Shown in pieces: positions 15,592 through 22,359 of a stretch of DNA of 64,000 nucleotides (the stretch's first letter is position 1; each line of letters starts with the position of its first letter). The notes under the pieces were generated by a model. That model saw only the letters and a program-made list of their open reading frames with translations, made no database searches and was not told where the DNA came from. The stretch covers positions 434,001 to 498,000 of the forward strand of contig NZ_RXOF01000002.1 of NCBI RefSeq assembly GCF_003970915.1, given 5' to 3'. Source of the stretch: Hymenobacter gummosus. Lineage in GTDB: Bacteria > Bacteroidota > Bacteroidia > Cytophagales > Hymenobacteraceae. Position numbers and translations under genes: made by a program.

Positions 15592-16961
15592 TATTTCTCC
15601 GCTTTGACTTTCACCGGGGCCTCGCTGGGTTCCGTTTCGAGCGTGGGCGGAAAGCCGTTGAGCTGCCGCCAGATTTCGTACCACACCGGCACCGAGTCCA
15701 GAATTACCCAGCCGTACACGCCCGAGCCCAGGCGCAGCTGCGCGGGCCAGTCCCGGTCCCGCTCGTGGTGCTGGTCGGGGCGCACCAGCAGGCGGTACTT
15801 CCCGTTGCCGCTGCTCACCACGTCGATGACGGTGACGGTGCCGCCGAAGGTGCCCACGGCCACCGAGGGCCAGCCCGAAAACTGAATGGCGGGCCAGCCG
15901 TCGAACTGCAGGCGCACCTGCCGGCCGCGCTGAATCAGGGGCACGTCCATGGCCCGCACGTACAGCTCGGCGGCCAGGATGGGCGCGTCGGGCTGCAGGG
16001 TGGCAATGGATTCGCCCTCCTTAATCGTCTCGCCGATACCGGCCTTGAGCGTGCGCACCACGTAGCCGGCCTGCGGGGCCCGCACCACGTACAGGCCGCG
16101 GCGCACCTCCACGTTGCTGATTTTGTTGCGCAGCGCCGCTACCTCGCCCTCCGACGAAGCCCGGCTCGACACGGCCGAGCTGCGGTCCGACAAGGTCTTG
16201 GCCAAATCCTGCTCGTACTTGGCGCGCAGGTTACTCAGCTCGATGCGGGCGTTGGCCAAGGACTGCTGCGAGTTGAGCAGCTTGTTGCGCTGGGCCGTCA
16301 CCTTGGCCTGGTCCTCCTGCAGCTTCAGGCGGCGCGTTTCGATGTCGGTCAGCGAGAACAGGCCGTTCTTGTAGCCTTCCTCGTAGCGGGCCAGCCGGGC
16401 CCGGGCAATCTGGTAGAAGTTGGTTACCGCCACTAGGTCGGCCGAGTCGATGCGGACCGTGTTGCGGGCCTGCGTGACGCGGTTGCGGGCCGCATCGAGC
16501 TGCACGTTCAGCGTCAGGCGTAGGGCCTCAATCTGCTGGTCGGTGGCCTGAATCTTGGCCGTGTTGGCCGCCACGTTGCCCTGCTTGGCCGCCAGCTGCT
16601 CGCGCAGGCGCTCGGGCAGGTTCGGGTCGAAGTACTCGTCCTTGATTTCGGAAATCGTCAGCAGCGTGTCGCCCTCCTTCACCAGCTGACCTTCGCGCAC
16701 ATTCCAGTGCTCAATGCGGCCGGCAATGGCGTTCTGCACCGTCTGAGGGCGGTCCTGGGGGCGCAGGGTGGTCAGCGTGCCCGAGCCCTGGATGGTCTGG
16801 CGCCAGGGCAGAAACAGAATGACGACGAAGATAACGCCCACGGCCACCAGCACCCGGGCCAGCAGCCGGGCGCCCTTGGGCTGCAGCAGCTCCTGGCGCG
16901 CCCGGTCCAGCTCCTCGTGCCAGAGGGAGTCGTCTACTTCCTGGTTCGAGATATTAAGCAT
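15591..16961 (-). CDS. HlyD-family membrane-fusion (periplasmic adaptor) protein
   Basis: The 456-residue protein has one N-terminal transmembrane helix (about residues 33-50, LLARVLVAVGVIFVVILFLP). Next is the first half of a lipoyl domain (GSGTLTTLRPQD, IAGRIEHWNVREGQLVKEGD), then a long coiled coil (about 110-290) and the second lipoyl half (YVVRAPQAGYVVRTLKAGIG) leading into beta-barrel domains. This is the adaptor that bridges an inner-membrane ABC exporter to a TolC channel. It overlaps the ABC gene by 8 bp upstream and the TolC start by one base downstream. The C-terminus ends in the Lys/Val run VKVKAEK. Confidence 0.92.
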   Translation of the reverse strand: MLNISNQEVDDSLWHEELDRARQELLQPKGARLLARVLVAVGVIFVVILFLPWRQTIQGSGTLTTLRPQDRPQTVQNAIAGRIEHWNVREGQLVKEGDTLLTISEIKDEYFDPNLPERLREQLAAKQGNVAANTAKIQATDQQIEALRLTLNVQLDAARNRVTQARNTVRIDSADLVAVTNFYQIARARLARYEEGYKNGLFSLTDIETRRLKLQEDQAKVTAQRNKLLNSQQSLANARIELSNLRAKYEQDLAKTLSDRSSAVSSRASSEGEVAALRNKISNVEVRRGLYVVRAPQAGYVVRTLKAGIGETIKEGESIATLQPDAPILAAELYVRAMDVPLIQRGRQVRLQFDGWPAIQFSGWPSVAVGTFGGTVTVIDVVSSGNGKYRLLVRPDQHHERDRDWPAQLRLGSGVYGWVILDSVPVWYEIWRQLNGFPPTLETEPSEAPVKVKAEK

Positions 16962-17970
16962 GGTGGGAGTCAGCGGTATGAGGTTTATCCAGGGGCAAAT
17001 CGGGCACGGCGGCCAGCTTCTCTACGCCGGTGAGCATGTCGAAGATGGTGCCCACCCCGCTCAGCAGCTTCTCGATGGAGCTGCTGATCTGCACGATGAG
17101 CACTTCGGCGGCCACGAACTGGCCCAGGGTCATCTGCCGCGACACCACGAACAGGGTGCCGGCGATAAGCAGGGCGGCCGTCAGCACGGTGCGCAGGGCC
17201 ACGCCCCAGCCGTAGTAGGTTTTGAGCACCCGGAAATGGTCGTTGCGGGCGCGCAGGTACTGGGCCGTCAGCTCGTCGGTGCGGGCCATGGCGTGGTCCT
17301 GGGCCGCCTCATTGCCGCGGTACTCGGGCAGCGCGCCGGCCACCTGCTCCAGCCAGTCCACCGTCTCGTACTTGTGGGCCGATTCCTTGATGCTGGTGCG
17401 CAGGGCCTGCCGGTAGTGCAGCATGTAAATCAGCCCGAGCATGAACAGGGTAAACACCCCAAAGCCGATGAACACCGGGTGGTAGAACGACAGCACAATG
17501 ACGGCGAACAGAATCTGAATGCCGGCAAACATCAGGTCAATCAGCAGCTTGGTCAGGCCCTTCTGCACCGTCAGGATGTCGAAGAAGCGGTTTACCAGCT
17601 CCGGCGGATTTTCCCCCTCCAGCGCCTTGGGGTCGATGCGGGGCAGGCGGTAGGCGTACTCCATGGCCGCCTTGGCAAACAGGCGCTGCTCCATGGCTTC
17701 CACGATGGTAAACTGCCCGATGAGCAGCACCCCGGCCAGCAGCACGCCCACCACTACCACCCCGATGAGGATGTAGGTGGAGCTGAACACGGCCCCGGTC
17801 GAAACCAGGTTGAAGACGGCCTGCGTTCCGAGCGGCAGCGTGAGGCTGATCAGGCCTGAGACGATGGCGTAGAAAAGGATGTAGCGGATGGAGCGGCGCT
17901 CTGTTTCCAGCACGCGGGTCAGGCGCTGCCAGGGCGTCGGGGGAGGTAAAACGAGGTTTTTAGAGGCCAT
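16954..17970 (-). CDS. ABC exporter membrane domain lacking the ATPase domain
   Basis: The 338-residue protein has the six-helix ABC transporter type-1 exporter membrane domain: helix 1 in YILFYAIVSGLISLTLPLG, then AVFNLVSTGAVFSSTYILIG, MEQRLFAKAAMEYAYRLP, FFDILTVQKGLTKLLIDLMF and LIAGTLFVVSRQMTLGQFVA. It stops right after LSGVGTIFDMLTGVEKLAAV, exactly where a nucleotide-binding domain normally follows. No Walker A, signature or Walker B motif is present. The stop overlaps the HlyD start, so this is not an obvious truncation by local rearrangement. An ATPase must be supplied from elsewhere, or the protein works without one. Confidence 0.85.
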   Translation of the reverse strand: MASKNLVLPPPTPWQRLTRVLETERRSIRYILFYAIVSGLISLTLPLGTQAVFNLVSTGAVFSSTYILIGVVVVGVLLAGVLLIGQFTIVEAMEQRLFAKAAMEYAYRLPRIDPKALEGENPPELVNRFFDILTVQKGLTKLLIDLMFAGIQILFAVIVLSFYHPVFIGFGVFTLFMLGLIYMLHYRQALRTSIKESAHKYETVDWLEQVAGALPEYRGNEAAQDHAMARTDELTAQYLRARNDHFRVLKTYYGWGVALRTVLTAALLIAGTLFVVSRQMTLGQFVAAEVLIVQISSSIEKLLSGVGTIFDMLTGVEKLAAVPDLPLDKPHTADSHHA

Positions 17971-18308
17971 TCAAGGGCAAGATGAGTTCAGGTAGCGGGC
18001 AAGCGCACCGGGGAAGCTACCAGAAAGGTCTGTCGGCTAGGTACGACAGGAGGAGCGCGGCAACGCTTGCACACCGGGCGCCAAAGCCCGCAAAGGGCCT
18101 TGTTCATTCGGCAGCAAAAGTACGGTCTAAACCCCGCAAGGATGCGTAAGGTTGCTTAAAATAAGATTAAATCTTGCCGTTAAATTTACATTAAATAGCA
18201 ACGTGGGGCTTTGTCATTGGATAAAACGAGCCTTTAGCCAACAACTGGGGTTTTGTATCGGCCTGGTTGGCTAGATTGGATGGGTAAGCCCTACACTGAT
18301 CGGCTACC
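17971..18308. other. Divergent promoter region with AT-rich operator-like palindrome
   Basis: This 338-bp gap separates the efflux operon from a frameshifted lipoprotein gene. On the minus strand TACTTTTG (18115-18122) is a full match to the -7 consensus for the operon, giving a 5' leader of about 138 bases. About 40 bp further upstream is the exact palindrome AAGATTAAATCTT (18163-18175), a candidate regulator site. The surrounding 18150-18240 is markedly AT-rich against its neighbours. No gene is seen. Confidence 0.6.
18115..18122 (-). promoter_or_regulatory. -7 promoter box of the ABC-HlyD-TolC operon
   Basis: TACTTTTG on the minus strand matches TAnnTTTG. A CAA (minus TTG) lies 14 bp upstream, a little closer than the usual 17-23. 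Confidence 0.55.
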
Positions 18309-18868
18309 ATGAGTCACCATCTACTGCGCATGTTTGGCTGGTTGCTGCTCCCGGTATTCAGCGGTGGCTGCGTGGTCCACCGGCCCCCCGATTCCTGGGA
18401 CTACGCCCGACGCCAACCCGACGCCGAACGCGCAACGGAATCGACGCGCGGCTGGAGGTCGGGAAAAAGATTCTCCCGCTTCCGTTGCCTTTTATACTCT
18501 GGGAGCTGGGTTCCCGCCGGTATCAGCTGGGCCTGGAGTTTACGGCCGACGGGGTAGCGTACCAGCAGTTCGACTCCATCCGGTATCAGATTCGCCCGCC
18601 CGGCAACCAACTGCTAGCGGCCGGTACCCTGCCGTTGCGCCGGGGCCGGGTGGGCCGGCTGCCGTTTCAGCCCTCGGAGCCGCTGGTGCTGGAGCGTTAC
18701 CTGATTCGCTGCGCCACGCCCGCCCGGCTGCGGCTGGGCCAGCCCCGGCAGGACCTGACGGGTAGCTTCCGGGTTTACGCGGTGGACCGGGCTGGCCGCC
18801 CGACTACGCTGGCCCTGGACCAGGTGCCGCTCCGCTATAACAAGCAGTACATTGTCACGCTATGGTGA
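18309..18868 (+). pseudogene. Frameshifted small lipoprotein, function unknown
   Basis: The first frame gives a lipoprotein signal (MSHHLLRMFGWLLLPVFSGG before Cys) and continues to about PDSWDYARRQPDAER. From about 18425 the sensible coding sequence lies one base back, in another frame: NGIDARLEVGKKILPLPLPF, then ILWELGSRRYQLGLEFTADG and on to a stop at 18868. The two halves join as one protein of about 186 residues if a one-base change near 18425-18437 is allowed. It is therefore either a broken gene or a sequencing error. I recognise no family; the second half looks like an all-beta periplasmic domain. A terminator follows. Confidence 0.55.
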
Positions 18869-18901
18869 AGGCCCTCATGGCGTTACTGGCCGGATAAAAC
18901 A

Positions 18902-18933
18902 AAAACGGCCGCCCCGAGCGGGACGACCGTTTT
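18902..18933. terminator. Hairpin terminator between convergent genes
   Basis: AAAACGGCCGCCCCG pairs with CGGGACGACCGTTTT with two G-U-type mismatches. A and T runs on both sides suit termination of both the lipoprotein (+) and cytochrome (-) genes. Confidence 0.75.
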
Positions 18934-18956
18934 GCACTGCCGGGCTTGGTTTTTCC

Positions 18957-19931
18957 CTAACGCGTAGCCACGGCGGCGGCGCCGTCTTCGGGCGTCGCAT
19001 TCTTAATTACGGGAATTGTGCGCAAATAGGCGTAAATGGCCTTGGCTTCCGCTTCATCCATGAGGGTGAATTTGGGCATGGGCAGGCGCAGCACGCCCTG
19101 CGGGGCCTGCCCGAAGCGCACGGCCTGCACAAACTGCGCCTCCGACCAGTCGCCGAGGCCGGTTTCGGCGTCCATGGTCAGGTTGCGGCTCGGAATCTGG
19201 CTGCCGTCGGTGGTCACGAAGTGGGTGCCGCCGGCCATGTAGCCCTCCGACTTTTCCGGCTCCAGCGCGTTGTTGGTCTGGTGGTCCTTGCTGTGGCAGT
19301 CGTAGCACTTGTAGCGGCCCATCACCAGGTAGCGGCCATAGGCCACCTGGTCGGTAGGAGCGGGGGAGTCGACGGGGCCGGTGGGCAGGGGCACGGGCTT
19401 CATCACCGTGTTGGTGAGGGCCTTGGCCAGGAACGAGGGTTCCTGCTCGGGGGTGGGCGTGGGGTTGGGCTGCACCTGCCGGTCGGCGGAGCGCAGGTAG
19501 GCAATGACGCTGGCTACGTCCTCGTCGGACATGTGCACGAAATTGGGCATGACCACCCGGTAGCGCCCGTCGCGGCCGATGCCGGTGCGCAGCACGGCCA
19601 CCAGCTCCGCGTCGGTCCAGGCGCCGATGCCGTGCTGCGGGTCCTGGGTGATGTTGGCCGCGTAGAGCTTGCCGAACTCCGGCGGCAGCTCGGTGAGCTG
19701 CTTGCCGCTGAGGGCCCCGGTGGCCGGGTCGCGGTGGCAGTCGACGCACATGGCGTTGACGATTTTCTGGCCCTGGGCCAGGCGCGCGGGCGTGGCCTGG
19801 ATGGTCAGGGCGGCCACCTGGGGCTTATCGTAGCTCGGAATGCCGCGCACTTGCACGAAGGTGGCCGCGCAGGCGCCGAGAAACACGACGCCGGCCACGA
19901 GCAGACCGAGGATACGGAGGACTTTTTTCAT
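18957..19931 (-). CDS. Di-haem cytochrome c, membrane-anchored
   Basis: The 324-residue protein has two CXXCH haem c motifs, CVDCH in the first domain (about residue 76) and CYDCH in the second (about 208). Each has a Met-containing ligand segment downstream (RVVMPNFVHMSDEDVASVIA and RLPMPKFTLMDEAEAKAIYA). The N-terminus, MKKVLRILGLLVAGVVFLGA followed by Cys, is either a lipoprotein signal or a membrane anchor. It would carry electrons in the periplasm. A start at 19931 is chosen because the next upstream candidate would overlap the promoter box at 19971-19978. No oxidase or dehydrogenase partner is adjacent. Confidence 0.88.
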   Translation of the reverse strand: MKKVLRILGLLVAGVVFLGACAATFVQVRGIPSYDKPQVAALTIQATPARLAQGQKIVNAMCVDCHRDPATGALSGKQLTELPPEFGKLYAANITQDPQHGIGAWTDAELVAVLRTGIGRDGRYRVVMPNFVHMSDEDVASVIAYLRSADRQVQPNPTPTPEQEPSFLAKALTNTVMKPVPLPTGPVDSPAPTDQVAYGRYLVMGRYKCYDCHSKDHQTNNALEPEKSEGYMAGGTHFVTTDGSQIPSRNLTMDAETGLGDWSEAQFVQAVRFGQAPQGVLRLPMPKFTLMDEAEAKAIYAYLRTIPVIKNATPEDGAAAVATR

Positions 19932-19970
19932 AGCATCAGAAAGGCGGTTGGGGGCAGTAGGAGAGTGGGA

Positions 19971-19978
19971 CAAAAGTA
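19971..19978 (-). promoter_or_regulatory. -7 promoter box of the cytochrome c gene
   Basis: TACTTTTG on the minus strand, 40 bp before the ATG at 19931, matches the Bacteroidota consensus. Confidence 0.55.
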
Positions 19979-20062
19979 GGTTGAACTTGCACTCCAGTCA
20001 CTCGCATGATGATGTGAGCGGGGTAGCAGGAGCGTCACATATTGCGGCCGGAGCTGGCAGGG

Positions 20063-20241
20063 CTGGCGCCGGTTTAGCGAGCAAAGCGAGTGTAACCGGT
20101 GCCTGCTGTAAAGCAGGTTTTCAACCTGCGTGGGGCGCCTGAGCAGGTTGGCCGGACCAACGGAACAACGCTACCCGCAGGCTGAAAGCCTGCCTTATTT
20201 GCGGCGCCGGTTTAGCTGGCGCAGCCAGCTAAACCGGCGCC
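20063..20241. repeat. Cluster of palindromic hairpins in a 403-bp intergenic space
   Basis: The strongest hairpin is a perfect 18-bp stem, GGCGCCGGTTTAGCTGGC (20203-20220) with its complement (20224-20241), around GCA. The same GGCGCCGGTTTAGC word starts a second, imperfect hairpin at about 20063-20103. Between them are GCAGGCTGAAAGCCTGC-type stems (about 20177-20194). No gene is seen in 19932-20334. The ATCTG-rich stretch before 20335 may hold the promoter of the AAA+ gene. Confidence 0.75.
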
Positions 20242-20334
20242 AGCTGCGCGTCCCTGCTTTCCCGCCGAACCTCAACCGGCCTTTGGCTGTTTACTAGGTC
20301 GGGATTCTTCCTCCCGCTCCCTATCTGCCCCCGA

Positions 20335-21867
20335 ATGAACCACGAAGCTATTCGCACCCTCGGCCAGCTCAAGGCCGCGGGCTACCGCTCGCGCACCGTC
20401 AAAGAAGAGCTGCGCGACAACCTGATTCAGAAGCTCCAGCGCCGCGAAAACGCCTTTCCCGGCATCCACGGCTACGAAGAGACGGTGATTCCCGACCTGC
20501 AGCGGGCCATCCTGTCCATGCACCACATCAACCTGCTGGGCCTGCGCGGGCAGGCCAAAACGCGCATTGCCCGCCAGCTGGTAGGTTTGCTCGACGAGTA
20601 CATTCCGGTAGTGCAGGGCTCCGAGCTGAACGACGACCCGCTGCAGCCCCTGTCGCGCTACGCGGTGGATTTGGTGGCCGAAAAGGGCGACGACACCCCG
20701 ATTGCCTGGCTGCACCGAGACGAGCGGTACACCGAGAAGCTGGCCACGCCCGACGTGTCGGTGGCCGACCTCATCGGCGACGCCGACCCCATCAAGGCCG
20801 CCACGCTCAAGCTGCCCTACTCGGATGAGCGCGTGATTCACTTCGGGCTGATTCCGCGGGCGCACCGGGGCATCTTCGTCATCAACGAGCTGCCCGACCT
20901 GCAGGCCCGCATCCAGGTGGCGCTGTTCAACATTCTGCAGGAAGGCGACATCCAGATTCGCGGCTTCAAGGTGCGCCTGCCGCTGGATCTGCAGTTCGTC
21001 TTCACCGCCAACCCCGAGGACTACACCAACCGCGGCTCCATCGTCACGCCGCTCAAGGACCGCATCGACGCGCAGATTATCACCCACTACCCGAAGTCCA
21101 TCGACATCGGCAAGCGCATCACCCGCCAGGAGGCCCGCCTGACCGAAGCCCAGCGCGGCCTGGTAACCGGCAACGAGGTCATTCACGATTTGGTGGAGCA
21201 GGTGGCCATCGAGGCCCGCGGCTCGGAGTACGTCGACGCCAAATCGGGCGTGTCGGCCCGCCTGACCATCTCGGCCTACGAGCAGGTCATTGCCGCCGCC
21301 GAGCGTCGGGCCCTGATCAACGGCGAGACGAAAACCCGCGTGCGGGTGGCCGACTTTATGGCCGCCGTGCCCGCCATTACCGGCAAGGTGGAGCTGGTGT
21401 ACGAGGGCGAGCAGGAAGGCGCCGGCATCGTGGCCGAGAAGCTGATGGGCAAGGCCCTGCGCAGCCAGTTCCTGCACTACTTCCCCGACCCCGAAAAGGC
21501 CAAGAAGCAGAAGGACAAGCCCAACCCCTACAAGCCCGTGCAGGATTGGTTCGGCGCCCACTCCGTCGACATCCTGCACGACGCCCCGGAGGCCGACTAC
21601 CGCAAGGCCCTGGAAGCCGTGCCCGGCCTGCGCGACCTGGTGAAAGCCAGCATCCCGGCCGAAATGTTCGACGAGGACCCGCTGTTCTGGCAGGAATTCG
21701 CCCTGCACGGCATGGCCGAAATGAGCCTGCTCTCCCGCAACCGCCTCACCGGCGGCACCCAGTTCAAGGACCTGTTCTCGTCGATGTTCACCATGCCCAA
21801 CTTCGGCGGGGACGACGACGACGATGACGACGAGTACCTCTCGTCGAAGAAGCGGAAGCGGCGGTAG
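20335..21867 (+). CDS. MoxR/magnesium-chelatase-I-like AAA+ ATPase
   Basis: The 510-residue AAA+ protein has Walker A GLRGQAKT (about residues 69-76), a Walker B-like strand IFVINELPDL, sensor 1 in FVFTANPEDYTNRG and an arginine-finger segment in TPLKDRID. A helical lid and an extra domain of about 150 residues follow, ending in an acidic run (GGDDDDDDDEYL) then a basic KKRKRR. This type is normally the ATPase partner of the VWA protein seen at 11448-12551; together they form a MoxR-VWA chaperone pair. The acidic/basic tail could dock the MIDAS-containing partner. The pair is unusual in being separated by seven other genes. Confidence 0.85.
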   Translation: MNHEAIRTLGQLKAAGYRSRTVKEELRDNLIQKLQRRENAFPGIHGYEETVIPDLQRAILSMHHINLLGLRGQAKTRIARQLVGLLDEYIPVVQGSELNDDPLQPLSRYAVDLVAEKGDDTPIAWLHRDERYTEKLATPDVSVADLIGDADPIKAATLKLPYSDERVIHFGLIPRAHRGIFVINELPDLQARIQVALFNILQEGDIQIRGFKVRLPLDLQFVFTANPEDYTNRGSIVTPLKDRIDAQIITHYPKSIDIGKRITRQEARLTEAQRGLVTGNEVIHDLVEQVAIEARGSEYVDAKSGVSARLTISAYEQVIAAAERRALINGETKTRVRVADFMAAVPAITGKVELVYEGEQEGAGIVAEKLMGKALRSQFLHYFPDPEKAKKQKDKPNPYKPVQDWFGAHSVDILHDAPEADYRKALEAVPGLRDLVKASIPAEMFDEDPLFWQEFALHGMAEMSLLSRNRLTGGTQFKDLFSSMFTMPNFGGDDDDDDDEYLSSKKRKRR

Positions 21868-21896
21868 AAGTCGTCCGGTTCCCAGGATAAAAAATG

Positions 21897-21931
21897 AAGG
21901 GCCGCCCTGCACTACGCGGGGCGGCCTTTTT
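21897..21931 (+). terminator. Intrinsic terminator of the AAA+ gene
   Basis: AAGGGCCGCCC (21897-21907) pairs with GGGGCGGCCTTTTT (21918-21931), 30 bp after the stop, with a T-run on the plus strand. Confidence 0.85.
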
Positions 21932-22096
21932 CGTGCCCGCGCCTGTTCCGCTCACCCCGGCCGCCGTGCCGTTCGCACAGCGTGGGGCCGGGCTCATCGA
22001 AACTCCCGGCGGGAGGGGGTGGGGTTGCCGCACCTTTGTCATGTCAGTCGGGCACAACGCCGCTGCCCGCCGCCGAAACCGCCAACGCCCCGCACC

Positions 22097-22282
22097 ATGA
22101 AAGCTCAACTCTTCGCCCGCCTCGCCTCCTTCTTCCTCGTAGTGGCCCTGCTGCTGCCCACCCTCGACGCCGCAGCCACCGTGCGCCCCGCCAACTTCGG
22201 CCGCCGCGGCCAGGCCGGCCTGCACCGCCCGGTGTACAAGCAGTACAAGCCCGGCCAGCGCTGGATTTTCCAGAAGCGCTAA
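22097..22282 (+). CDS. Small exported protein, unknown
   Basis: This 61-residue product starts MKAQLFARLASFFLVVALLL and has a likely signal peptidase site after LDAAATVRPA. The mature part is only about 35 residues, basic and aromatic (NFGRRGQAGLHRPVYKQYKP, ending WIFQKR). It is preceded by CACCTTTG at 22028-22035, one base from the -7 consensus. It may be a small secreted or periplasmic peptide. I know no family, and a gene this short is only moderately supported. It converges on the histidine kinase gene, whose stop lies 78 bp away. Confidence 0.55.
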   Translation: MKAQLFARLASFFLVVALLLPTLDAAATVRPANFGRRGQAGLHRPVYKQYKPGQRWIFQKR

Positions 22283-22359
22283 GCCCGCCGCCTGGCTCCA
22301 GCTTCCGTTATCAGCGCGCCGCTGCTGGCCTTTCCGGGCCGGGGCGGCGCGCGGTGCGT

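Noticed and set aside
20272-21912. Minus-strand open frame of 546 codons opposite the AAA+ gene
   Set aside because: It is a mirror of the ATPase coding sequence, low in complexity, with no motif or start context.
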